From contig JAGVKB010000150.1 of NCBI GenBank assembly GCA_020050835.1, positions 1-64,000 on the forward strand: a stretch of 64,000 nt of DNA, given 5' to 3'. The translations under genes were made by a program, and so were the position numbers. This document shows, piece after piece, positions 39,335-46,268 of this stretch. Source of the stretch: Candidatus Obscuribacterales bacterium (lineage in GTDB: Bacteria; Cyanobacteriota; Vampirovibrionia; Obscuribacterales; Obscuribacteraceae). Numbering within the stretch: position 1 is the first letter of the stretch; each line of letters begins with the position of its first letter. The notes under the pieces were generated by a model, which had not been told where the DNA came from, searched no databases, and was given only the letters and a program-made list of their open reading frames with translations.

Positions 39335-39368
39335 AAGGGGGCATTCTAAATGCCTCCTTCCTCTTTCG
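39335..39368 (+). terminator. Terminator-like hairpin after pilin-like copy 1
   Basis: GGGGGCATT and AATGCCTCC pair with one G-T wobble around a CTA loop, followed by TTCCTCTTTC. The T-run is interrupted, so termination may be partial. Confidence 0.45.
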
Positions 39369-39429
39369 GGAAGAATCAGCGATGTGCCGCTTCTCGCTGG
39401 GAGCGAGCCACAAAGGAGGATTGAACGAT

Positions 39430-39525
39430 GTGAAGAACATCATAATCGGGGCGGCAGGGCCCATTCTTACGCCACTGCTCAGCTTTCCAACTAATGCACA
39501 CGACACATTCGAGGAAAGGATATGA
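39430..39525 (+). pseudogene. Signal-peptide-only relic of the pilin-like family, 31 codons
   Basis: GTG-initiated frame reading M-K-N-I-I-I-G-A-A-G-P-I-L-T-P-L-L-S-F-P-T-N-A-H, plainly related to the signal peptide of copy 1 (M-K-N-I-I-L-G-S-V-G...V-P-A-N-A), and then only seven more residues before TGA. A strong AAAGGAGG site lies upstream. The TGA overlaps the ATG of the next gene as ATGA, so it could still be translated and couple into that gene. An ATG immediately ahead is followed at once by TGA, suggesting that a two-base insertion damaged the original start. Confidence 0.6.
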
Positions 39526-40013
39526 ACTGCACAACGTTCTGCTTAGGACTGATAGTTGCTTTTCTGTTGAGTACTCTCCCGTCCAATGCGAACAAGGACG
39601 CTGTCACCCGCTCATCACAAAATGTCAAAGCTGAGCACGTTCCAACACCCGAAACGTTTTCAAACGCCTTTTTCGCAGAAGATGGGTCGCCGCCTATCGA
39701 TGGACCCATTCCAATGCTTAAAGGTGTCCACGGAGGCGTAATTGGTCCGAAAGTAGATAGTGTCCCTGTCCCTGAGACTCGGCTAGAGTTGCCGAAGAAA
39801 CTGTCCTACCCCATGGATTGTGTCCTCGAGCTACTAGGTATCATCAGTGGCAGTGTATTGGCAATCATAGGACTTAAGCGCTTGAAAGAACGCAAAATAG
39901 GCTGGTTTTCAATATTGCTGCTCGCGTTGACTTGTGCACTTACCGGACCAGCAGCGCCTTTCATCTACGAGTGGGGTGTGGCAACCTTTGATGCTGCCGG
40001 CAAATTTCAATGA
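39522..40013 (+). CDS. Diverged pilin-like paralogue A
   Basis: 163 residues with a signal peptide (cleavage likely after S-N-A) and two C-terminal hydrophobic helices. The central G-P-I-P-M-L-K-G-V-H-G-G-V-I-G-P-K corresponds to G-Q-A-P-M-L-Q-G-A-T-N-G-T-I-G-P-Q of the five conserved copies, so it belongs to the same family, but the helices are strongly diverged and the paired C-terminal cysteines are absent. The start overlaps the relic before it by ATGA, and GAGGAAAGG lies just upstream. It may be decaying or may have a changed role. Confidence 0.65.
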   Translation: MNCTTFCLGLIVAFLLSTLPSNANKDAVTRSSQNVKAEHVPTPETFSNAFFAEDGSPPIDGPIPMLKGVHGGVIGPKVDSVPVPETRLELPKKLSYPMDCVLELLGIISGSVLAIIGLKRLKERKIGWFSILLLALTCALTGPAAPFIYEWGVATFDAAGKFQ

Positions 40014-40065
40014 TTCAGCGGTCTCCTGAACGACTGATAGCAATTTTGTTGTTATGCAGGATTTC

Positions 40066-40088
40066 GGTGGGTACTGTTGAACTAGTGC
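40066..40088 (+). repeat. Short upstream repeat, copy 1
   Basis: A segment containing TGTTGAACTAGT lies upstream of diverged paralogue B. A nearly identical segment is found at 40810-40834 before the FliB-like gene. It may be a shared promoter or regulator site, or a trace of duplication. Confidence 0.4.
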
Positions 40089-40210
40089 CGTTTTACACAA
40101 GAACGATCGAATGACTTGTGGTGATGGCTGCACTGACAGCCCCACTGATGCAAAAACAAATGAGGCGCTTCGTCTCACTCGGGGAGGCGAAATTGAGAGG
40201 ACTGGACAAA

Positions 40211-40696
40211 GTGAAAAACACCGCAATCGGCGTAGCTGGACTCAGCCTTACACTACTACTCAGCAATCCAGCAAGTGCACAAGACGCAATCGATAAAGAA
40301 GTTGGTGGAGTGAAAACCGGTTCGGAATCGGTCTATAGCCGGGCTGATTCGGTTCCCGCCAATGGAGATCCGTTGATTAAGCCAAACGGAGTTATCGGTC
40401 CGCCAACTTATGAGCCGACAGTTGTGCAAGCCATAAAGACCGCCCGAATTGTACGGCCCAGCGCAGTTGAAGCATGGCGCCAAATCATCGCCTTTGGCCT
40501 TGCCATCCTGGGGATTCTAGGGATCTCTGGTGGCGGTATCTTGCTCTTTAGGGGCTTTCAGCGCAAGCTGGAGGGACTGCCAGGAGCGATGAAATTTATG
40601 CTGTCAGGAGCATTCATTGCACTTGCCGGACTCGCAATGTCCGGATTTGTCTACTTACTGCTGACAGTTGACATGGACTGCCACCTCATCGAATAG
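40211..40696 (+). CDS. Diverged pilin-like paralogue B
   Basis: 161 residues from a GTG with GAGAGG upstream; the frame is open further back but this start gives a signal peptide M-K-N-T-A-I-G-V-A-G...N-P-A-S-A like that of copy 1. N-G-V-I-G-P and T-V-V-Q-A-I-K-T-A align with N-G-T-I-G-P and T-V-V-Q-G-V-N-T-A of the conserved family. Two helices follow around a basic loop (F-Q-R-K-L-E-G-L-P-G-A-M-K), giving the clearest VirB2-like layout in the cluster. The cysteine pair of the conserved copies is missing. Confidence 0.7.
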   Translation: MKNTAIGVAGLSLTLLLSNPASAQDAIDKEVGGVKTGSESVYSRADSVPANGDPLIKPNGVIGPPTYEPTVVQAIKTARIVRPSAVEAWRQIIAFGLAILGILGISGGGILLFRGFQRKLEGLPGAMKFMLSGAFIALAGLAMSGFVYLLLTVDMDCHLIE

Positions 40697-40710
40697 AGTC
40701 AAGTATTTCC

Positions 40711-40766
40711 CGCAACTAAGTTGATGGTGGCATCCTGCCGCAAGACCAACCTGTTCAATAAAGCAG
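40711..40766 (+). pseudogene. Relic of the 3' end of a pilin-like gene
   Basis: Just after paralogue B, about 55 bases (including TGGTGGCATCCTGCCGCAAG and CCAACCTGTTCA) match the last codons of copy 1 (W-L-V-A-S-C-R-D-A-N-L-F-S) with a few substitutions and a damaged stop. There is no open frame leading into it. It suggests that paralogue B was inserted into, or recombined with, a further copy of the conserved gene. Confidence 0.65.
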
Positions 40767-40809
40767 GTGATTGGATTCAATCCCGGTCCACTTTGTTAGC
40801 TACGTAGTC

Positions 40810-40834
40810 AGTGGGGTATTGTTGAACTAGTACT
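40810..40834 (+). repeat. Short upstream repeat, copy 2
   Basis: Second copy of the segment with TGTTGAACTAGT (here ATTGTTGAACTAGTAC), 17 bases before the FliB-like gene; compare 40066-40088. Confidence 0.4.
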
Positions 40835-40850
40835 GTCGAGAGGGCTAGCT

Positions 40851-42050
40851 TTGGTGACGCAAGAACTTCAATTGCATATTCCCGACGGAATCAACTACGA
40901 ATGCACCGGCTGCGGCAAGTGTTGCACCGGCTGGACGGTGCCGATGACTCCAGATGATTATGACCGGGTCTCGTCGGTAGATTGGGGGAAGGAATCGCCA
41001 AGATACGCAGGGCAGGAGCTCTTTCGCGAGCTTAAGGACTATGAGAAGAAGGGCACGCCTTACTCTCATGCTATTCGCCCGGGCGGGGACGGTTACTGCC
41101 CTTTCCTGGTCGACAATTTGTGCTTTGTGCACGGGCAGTATGGCTCGAAGTTCAAACCATCGATGTGCCAGCTCTTTCCTTATTGCTTCAACGAGACCCC
41201 GTCTGGAATCTATGCCACCGTCTCATTCGTAAGCATGGGCGTGCTCTACAACTCGGGCAAGTCGCTTACAGAGCAGCGAGATTACCTCGAAGAAAAGCTC
41301 AAAGCGTTTCAAGAGCTCTATCCGGATCATCATCCTAACTGGTCCGACCTCAAATTGGCAGTCGGAATGCCGATGACCTGGGATGACTACCTTGTGCACG
41401 AAAAGCAGCTCGTCTCGCTGTTACAAGACCGTTCGGTCTCAATCGAAGAACGCATGCTGAAAGGATCTGATTATCTTTGCTCCAAACTCGCAGCAGGTAG
41501 TCCGGCACCCAGCATGCCGACCGAACCTTGCCTCAAGAAATTAGACAAGCATTTACTGGTCGCCCTGCACAAGATGTACTTCCCCTCAAAGCCACTGGGA
41601 AAGGGCGAGTGCGATTTCAACAACCTGAGATTCTTCTACCAGTTTCTTTATCAATCACCCAAGCTGGCATTCCCAACCCAGAAATTCAGCTTCGAAGAGT
41701 TGCAGGAGATTGACTGGCCATCAGGCGATCCGGAGATTGAAGATCTTCTCTACCGTTATTTCTTCTCGCGTATTTTCGGAAAGCTATACTTTGGAGCGGG
41801 CTTTGGACAGCTTAGCCTGATCACCGGATTCCACCACTTGATACTAATACTGGGATTAGTGAAGCTACAGGCCAAAGCCTGGGCTCTCACTAGAGAAGCA
41901 CCAATAGTAAGTTTGTTGGATGTAATAACTACTGTCCGAGAACTGGAGAAGCGACTTGGTGAGTCGCGGCTTGGCGGATACGAAGCTGCGGTTTGGGAAT
42001 TGTTGATGCAGAGCCGCTCTCGAGTCAGGCGAGTGCTTGCTTCTGTGTAA
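40851..42050 (+). CDS. FliB/YkgJ-like cysteine-cluster protein, possible protein lysine N-methylase
   Basis: 399 residues, cytoplasmic. The N-terminus has C-x-x-C-x-x-C-C (Cys18, 21, 24, 25), then C-P-F-L (Cys83), C-F-V-H-G (Cys91) and C-Q-L-F-P-Y-C (Cys106, 112). This pattern is that of the YkgJ/UPF0153 metal-cluster family, which includes FliB, the enzyme linked to lysine methylation of flagellin. The rest is helical and unrecognised. The start is TTG, or GTG one codon later, with GAGAGGG upstream. It sits inside the pilin-like array and no flagellar gene is visible, so a role in modifying the array's products is possible; their mature part has a single lysine. That role is inference. Confidence 0.6.
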   Translation: MVTQELQLHIPDGINYECTGCGKCCTGWTVPMTPDDYDRVSSVDWGKESPRYAGQELFRELKDYEKKGTPYSHAIRPGGDGYCPFLVDNLCFVHGQYGSKFKPSMCQLFPYCFNETPSGIYATVSFVSMGVLYNSGKSLTEQRDYLEEKLKAFQELYPDHHPNWSDLKLAVGMPMTWDDYLVHEKQLVSLLQDRSVSIEERMLKGSDYLCSKLAAGSPAPSMPTEPCLKKLDKHLLVALHKMYFPSKPLGKGECDFNNLRFFYQFLYQSPKLAFPTQKFSFEELQEIDWPSGDPEIEDLLYRYFFSRIFGKLYFGAGFGQLSLITGFHHLILILGLVKLQAKAWALTREAPIVSLLDVITTVRELEKRLGESRLGGYEAAVWELLMQSRSRVRRVLASV

Positions 42051-42403
42051 GTAATTCCTGTCAGAATTGACAACAAGGAGGAAGATCTCCTTTTAGATGA
42101 AGATCTCCTTCTAGAAGTAAGAGGATTTCGAATTAGTAGTCCGCGACGGCCTACTACGATCTATTCCTCTACAAAGTTAAAGGACTCGAAACCTTTATGC
42201 TTCAACAGTTTCGACGGAATCGCTCGACGACTCCGGACAACTCCGAACTAAATTTGTAGTCCAGGCAACAAAATTTTAGTTGACTTGTGTCCGGGGTTGG
42301 TGTAACCTCTGCCCATGATTTCAAGGGGGCGCACTTACTTAGCGCAACCGGGTTCTTTTTTTACTACTTAATACTTATATATTCAGTTGGCAGGAGGTTC
42401 TGC
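42051..42403. other. Gene-free 353 bp before pilin-like copy 2
   Basis: Holds the promoter at 42280-42308 and a leader of about 90 bases. Upstream are short AGAAG/GATCTCC repeats (42078-42115) with GAGGAAGATCTCCTTTT-type self-complementary sequence that could terminate the preceding gene. No open frame is convincing. Confidence 0.5.
42280..42308 (+). promoter_or_regulatory. Promoter of pilin-like copy 2
   Basis: TTGACT (42280-42285), 17 bases, then TAACCT (42303-42308), followed by CTGCCCAT. The same arrangement, TTGACT-17-TAAYCT-N-TGCCCAT, precedes copy 4, in otherwise different sequence. Confidence 0.6.
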
Positions 42404-42922
42404 ATGAATACGTTTTCGAAACATACTATGGCCGCTCTCGGAACATCTTTCGCAATGGCTCTCTTCTTAGGAGCTCCTGCGAACGCTCAATTCGGAAGCG
42501 ACGCTTTCTCCGCTGGTGATGCCGGTACGCAATCGCGCTCGAACCCGATCACCGGCTCCCAAACTGACACGGTCAATGCCGGTCAGTCTCCAATGCTTCA
42601 AGGCGCTACCAACGGTACCATCGGACCGCAAGCCGGTGATGCCACAGTCGTCCAGGGCGTAAACACTGCCGGCACGGTACGTGTAAACAACTTGGCCAAC
42701 TTGGAAGCGTTGTTGAACATCATCGCCAACGGGATGGAAATCCTCGGAATCGCATGGGGTGGTCCGACGATGATCATGGGCTTTATGCACATGGCCGCTG
42801 GTACGCAAGATGCTATGAAGCGTGTTCTGTTCGGTGCTGCTGGTGTTACCGGTGGTTTGGCAACTCCTGGTTGCATCAACTGGCTCGTTGCCTCCTGCCG
42901 CGACGCCAACCTGTTCAGCTAA
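42404..42922 (+). CDS. Secreted two-helix pilin-like protein, copy 2
   Basis: 172 residues from an ATG with AGGAGG six bases ahead (42392-42397); an upstream extension of the frame is ignored for that reason. The signal peptide (M-N-T-F-S-K-H-T through A-P-A-N-A) is unlike that of copy 1, while the mature 144 residues beginning Q-F-G-S-D-A-F-S are identical to copies 3 and 4. Cys residues sit eight apart in the last helix and could form a disulfide. The coding DNA differs from the other copies at many third positions. Confidence 0.85.
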   Translation: MNTFSKHTMAALGTSFAMALFLGAPANAQFGSDAFSAGDAGTQSRSNPITGSQTDTVNAGQSPMLQGATNGTIGPQAGDATVVQGVNTAGTVRVNNLANLEALLNIIANGMEILGIAWGGPTMIMGFMHMAAGTQDAMKRVLFGAAGVTGGLATPGCINWLVASCRDANLFS

Positions 42923-42952
42923 GCAGACAGACAGTTTCAATCAGTACTCGAA

Positions 42953-42982
42953 GAGGGGAGCGCAAGCTCCTCTCTTCTTTTT
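42953..42982 (+). terminator. Intrinsic terminator of pilin-like copy 2
   Basis: GAGGGGAGC and GCTCCTCTC form a nine-pair stem around a GCAA-containing loop, followed by TTCTTTTT. Copy 3 has nearly the same hairpin at the same place. Confidence 0.85.
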
Positions 42983-43365
42983 ACCGGTTCAAATGCTTCC
43001 ACTGCTCTCTCAAGAACACAGCTCGACCCGAATTCCTTTGGTGGATTTAGTTCACAACTTTTGAACAGAAATTGCCGGACACTAAGACGATTTTCATGGG
43101 CTTCCAGTTTCCAAGCAGCCATTGAGCCACTTTTGGCACAATTCCTCTACGAATTTGCCACAAATGAGTGGTTGAATATGCATCGTTAGGGATTTAGAGA
43201 AAGCCGAAATGGCTTTTTTGGATCACTTAATGTGAAACTAGATGTTATGACCCACTTATGTCACACCGCTATGTTTCAATGATTACTATCGAACGGTTGG
43301 CACTTAGCTAAACCAATTTCTTGACCACTTACTATTTTAATCAGGCGTTGCCCAGGAGGCATTTT
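42983..43365. other. Gene-free stretch between pilin-like copies 2 and 3
   Basis: Contains a second terminator at 43200-43219, far from the first, so an undescribed short transcript may run through here. The leader of copy 3 includes CGGTTGGCACTT (about 43293-43305), shared with the leader of copy 4. No convincing open frame. Confidence 0.45.
43200..43219 (+). terminator. Second terminator-like hairpin in the gap
   Basis: AAAGCC pairs with GGCTTT around GAAAT and is followed by TTT. It is 218 bases beyond the copy 2 terminator and no gene ends nearby. Confidence 0.6.
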
Positions 43366-43890
43366 ATGCGTATCTCACTTACCAATCTTCTTTCATCAGT
43401 TGCAATGACTGCTGCAGTCGTCGCCGGACTTTCGTTTGCATCCCCGGCCTACGCTCAGTTCGGGTCTGATGCTTTCTCCGCTGGTGATGCGGGAACCCAA
43501 TCACGTTCCAACCCAATTACAGGCAGTCAAACTGACACCGTCAATGCCGGTCAATCACCGATGTTGCAAGGTGCCACCAACGGTACGATCGGACCGCAAG
43601 CCGGCGATGCTACTGTCGTTCAGGGCGTAAACACTGCTGGTACGGTTCGGGTAAATAACTTGGCTAACTTGGAAGCATTGTTGAACATCATCGCCAACGG
43701 GATGGAAATCCTCGGTATCGCCTGGGGTGGACCGACAATGATCATGGGCTTCATGCACATGGCTGCCGGCACCCAAGACGCTATGAAGCGGGTTCTGTTC
43801 GGCGCCGCTGGTGTTACCGGTGGATTGGCAACACCCGGTTGCATCAACTGGCTCGTTGCTTCTTGCCGCGACGCCAACCTGTTCAGCTAA
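43366..43890 (+). CDS. Secreted two-helix pilin-like protein, copy 3
   Basis: 174 residues from an ATG with AGGAGG seven bases ahead. The signal peptide (M-R-I-S-L-T-N-L-L-S through S-P-A-Y-A) closely resembles that of copy 4 but not copies 1, 2 and 5. The mature protein is identical to copies 2 and 4. The 3' untranslated region and terminator match copy 2, whereas the signal peptide matches copy 4, so the gene is a mosaic, as expected after recombination among copies. Confidence 0.85.
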   Translation: MRISLTNLLSSVAMTAAVVAGLSFASPAYAQFGSDAFSAGDAGTQSRSNPITGSQTDTVNAGQSPMLQGATNGTIGPQAGDATVVQGVNTAGTVRVNNLANLEALLNIIANGMEILGIAWGGPTMIMGFMHMAAGTQDAMKRVLFGAAGVTGGLATPGCINWLVASCRDANLFS

Positions 43891-43919
43891 GCAACCAGAC
43901 GGCTTCAACAAGTAATCGA

Positions 43920-43953
43920 GAGGGGAGCGTTTGCTCCCCTCTTCTTCGTTTTT
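43920..43953 (+). terminator. Intrinsic terminator of pilin-like copy 3
   Basis: GAGGGGAGC pairs perfectly with GCTCCCCTC around GTTT, followed by TTCTTCGTTTTT. Confidence 0.88.
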
Positions 43954-44111
43954 CGTCGCTCCACCCATTAATGCATCCAGCCCAGACTAATTGCCCATGA
44001 AATCATCCTTCATTACCGCCCGGCTGACCGGATTTGGACCAAATTGCGCCATTTGAATGACCGTACAGATCCTTAGACTCATAACAGTCGAGTCAATCGC
44101 AGGGACAAACT

Positions 44112-44690
44112 ATGAATAAGCTTCAAAATGGGATCGATCCCTCAATCAATTTCATTGACGCTCTTTACTATGAAGAAACACACTTACCAATGCGTTCGCA
44201 ATACCTGGCTGTACAGCAGATTCTCGAGTTTGCGTGGTTGGGTCTGGGAATGTGCGGCGACAAGAATCAAGACGGCAGGCTTGAGTATCACGAGCTTCTG
44301 GACTACTGCGAGCACATGCATAGCATGTTCAATTTAGACTCGGATGTGCTCGACGGATTGAAAGTTCTTCTCAAGAAATACTCCTGCTTGGCTGGAGAAA
44401 AGCGATATCTAGACGATCAGGATCTATTCAATTACAGAGATTTGCTGCTCAAGCAACTCTGCATTGAGGGATTATCGAGAGCCTCACTGGTGCCATACAT
44501 CGCTGCCGATACCAGCGAATTGCTAGAGATTGAACTGGTTAGAAACTCCAATTTACAGCCGCTGATTGCACATATAAACGAAGAGCTCGAGTCCCGCCAG
44601 GCTACTGCCAGAATAGACGCTTCTGGAGCGCCGGTTTACAGCAACGCTTCCTGCAACAGCCAAGCCGAGCCACAACTACGCGCCGCATAG
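44112..44690 (+). CDS. EF-hand protein within the pilin-like array
   Basis: 192 residues, no signal peptide, acidic and helical. Residues 50-61 read D-K-N-Q-D-G-R-L-E-Y-H-E, a canonical calcium-binding EF-hand loop with Asp at 1, Asn at 3, Asp at 5, Gly at 6 and Glu at 12; the flanking helices fit. A second, degenerate hand may follow around residues 90-105 (S-C-L-A-G-E-K-R-Y-L-D-D) but lacks the ligands. The ATG follows AGGGAC. It stands alone between copies 3 and 4, and its partner is not known. Confidence 0.7.
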   Translation: MNKLQNGIDPSINFIDALYYEETHLPMRSQYLAVQQILEFAWLGLGMCGDKNQDGRLEYHELLDYCEHMHSMFNLDSDVLDGLKVLLKKYSCLAGEKRYLDDQDLFNYRDLLLKQLCIEGLSRASLVPYIAADTSELLEIELVRNSNLQPLIAHINEELESRQATARIDASGAPVYSNASCNSQAEPQLRAA

Positions 44691-44803
44691 GTTTCCTTTT
44701 TCGGACACATAGTTTCAGCTGTACTATTGCAGTTGGGGCAGATGCAATCAGCTCCTACTGCTTTTTGCGGCGGCCGCAGATTCTTTCCAAAGAATGACTG
44801 CTT

Positions 44804-45052
44804 CTAGATAAGTAGGTTGCTATCAACCGTCGTATTTGGGGCGGTCTGCAACGGTAGAACTGCGTCTATCTTTTCAATCCGGTCTGTTCCTACGGGCGGA
44901 CTGGCATCAAATGTCTCATCACGCCTCATCCGGCTTTGCATGCTTCTCAAGAACTGACGTGCTAGCACTTTATTTATGCAACTCTGCAACGTGTACTTTT
45001 CACTCTTAACTTTCGCTGGTAAGCTCTCAGCCGCTTCTTTCCTTTCTGTCAT
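44804..45052 (-). CDS. Small hypothetical basic protein
   Basis: 82 residues starting with M-T-E-R-K-E-A-A-E-S. It is included because the ATG has a strong GGAGGC site at ideal distance on the minus strand (45061-45066), and the composition (charged, few hydrophobics, one helix rich in Lys/Arg) is protein-like. It is the only minus-strand gene inside the array. No family recognised. An extension of the frame to 45100 lacks a ribosome site. Confidence 0.5.
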   Translation of the reverse strand: MTERKEAAESLPAKVKSEKYTLQSCINKVLARQFLRSMQSRMRRDETFDASPPVGTDRIEKIDAVLPLQTAPNTTVDSNLLI

Positions 45053-45582
45053 TAAAACTAGCCTCCAGGCATATCTGCCACAACACAACGCACCAGCCAT
45101 GGCAAATTGTATCTATCCTTGCTAGCTCAGATCTTCGACATAAGAAGTACCAGGCAGCTCAGCAACGCAGCTGACAGAATGCTTCTACTGCACTAAACGG
45201 CCATGGATTTAGCGCTGCTGATTCCCAATTTAGATAGAATCAGGAACAGAATACCTTTCAGGCAGCTCCTTCCTCGCCTTCCAACTTGGAGACCCTCTCC
45301 TCCAAATATAGAGCCACCTTAGCGCCGTGCCACCAGGATCACCAAACATATTTCCTGCCGCTCCGATGGGAAATTCCGGGTCACTCCGGATATACTTCGG
45401 AACCGGGGTTAGAGAAGCGGCAAACATCTCCTGAAAAAACTCCGAAAATGTATTCCAGCTTACAAAATCACGCTTGACTTCAACCTGAAGTTACCGTAAT
45501 CTATGCCCATCGGTTGGCACTTTCGCCACACCTAGTTGGAAGACTTACTACAAAATTGGCGTTCATACCCAGGAGGTTCTAC
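45053..45582. other. Gap before pilin-like copy 4
   Basis: Holds the promoter at 45474-45502 and the leader of copy 4. A minus-strand open frame at 45230-45427 (65 residues with R-W-L-Y-I-W) looks partly protein-like but has no usable ribosome site; I do not call it. Confidence 0.5.
45474..45502 (+). promoter_or_regulatory. Promoter of pilin-like copy 4
   Basis: TTGACT (45474-45479), 17 bases, TAATCT (45497-45502), then ATGCCCATCGGTTGGCACTT. The first part matches the copy 2 promoter and the last part matches the copy 3 leader. Confidence 0.6.
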
Positions 45583-46107
45583 ATGCGCATCTCTGTTACC
45601 AGTCTTTTGTCTCAAATTTCGGTAGCCGCAGTAATTGTTGCTGGTCTATCGATCGCTTCTCCCGCATACGCTCAATTCGGCAGCGATGCATTCTCGGCTG
45701 GTGATGCAGGAACGCAATCCCGCTCCAACCCGATTACAGGCAGCCAGACAGACACAGTCAACGCCGGTCAATCGCCGATGTTGCAAGGTGCCACCAACGG
45801 TACCATCGGTCCCCAAGCTGGTGACGCGACTGTTGTTCAAGGCGTTAACACCGCTGGCACAGTGCGCGTAAACAACTTGGCTAACTTAGAAGCTTTGCTC
45901 AACATCATTGCTAACGGTATGGAAATCCTCGGTATCGCCTGGGGTGGACCGACCATGATCATGGGCTTCATGCACATGGCTGCCGGCACGCAAGATGCTA
46001 TGAAGCGCGTACTCTTCGGAGCTGCAGGTGTCACCGGTGGTTTGGCAACACCCGGTTGTATCAACTGGCTCGTCGCCTCCTGCCGCGATGCCAACCTGTT
46101 CAGCTAA
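45583..46107 (+). CDS. Secreted two-helix pilin-like protein, copy 4
   Basis: 174 residues from an ATG with AGGAGG six bases ahead (45571-45576). Signal peptide M-R-I-S-V-T-S-L-L-S through S-P-A-Y-A, similar to copy 3; mature part identical to copies 2 and 3. Followed by the terminator at 46144-46165, which belongs to a different type from those of copies 2 and 3. Confidence 0.85.
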   Translation: MRISVTSLLSQISVAAVIVAGLSIASPAYAQFGSDAFSAGDAGTQSRSNPITGSQTDTVNAGQSPMLQGATNGTIGPQAGDATVVQGVNTAGTVRVNNLANLEALLNIIANGMEILGIAWGGPTMIMGFMHMAAGTQDAMKRVLFGAAGVTGGLATPGCINWLVASCRDANLFS

Positions 46108-46118
46108 GCGGACAAACT

Positions 46119-46146
46119 TTTCCCCCGCCAACGCCAGCCAGAGACC
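46119..46146. repeat. 28 bp repeat, copy 1
   Basis: A 28-base sequence (beginning TTTCCCCCGCCAACG and ending CAGAGACC) is repeated exactly at 47273-47300. Both lead into a terminator hairpin, and the TPR gene lies between them, so that gene is bracketed by the repeats. The start, TTTCCCCCG, also occurs after copy 5 (47992-48000). Confidence 0.85.
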
Positions 46147-46165
46147 TCCCGGAAGGGGGGTTTTT
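46144..46165 (+). terminator. Intrinsic terminator of pilin-like copy 4
   Basis: ACCTCCC pairs with GGGGGGT around GGAA and runs into TTTTT. Confidence 0.85.
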
Positions 46166-46268
46166 GGTCTTCGTGTCACATATTTTTCACGACATCGTGT
46201 TGAAATCTACTCAGTCGCAGTTCAGCTTCGCAAAGTCGGAATTGTCCGAAACTTCATAATTGGGCAGT

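Noticed and set aside
45230-45427. 65-codon minus-strand open frame before pilin-like copy 4
   Set aside because: The ribosome-like AGGAG abuts the ATG, and the frame shares the region with a plus-strand frame; evidence is too thin.
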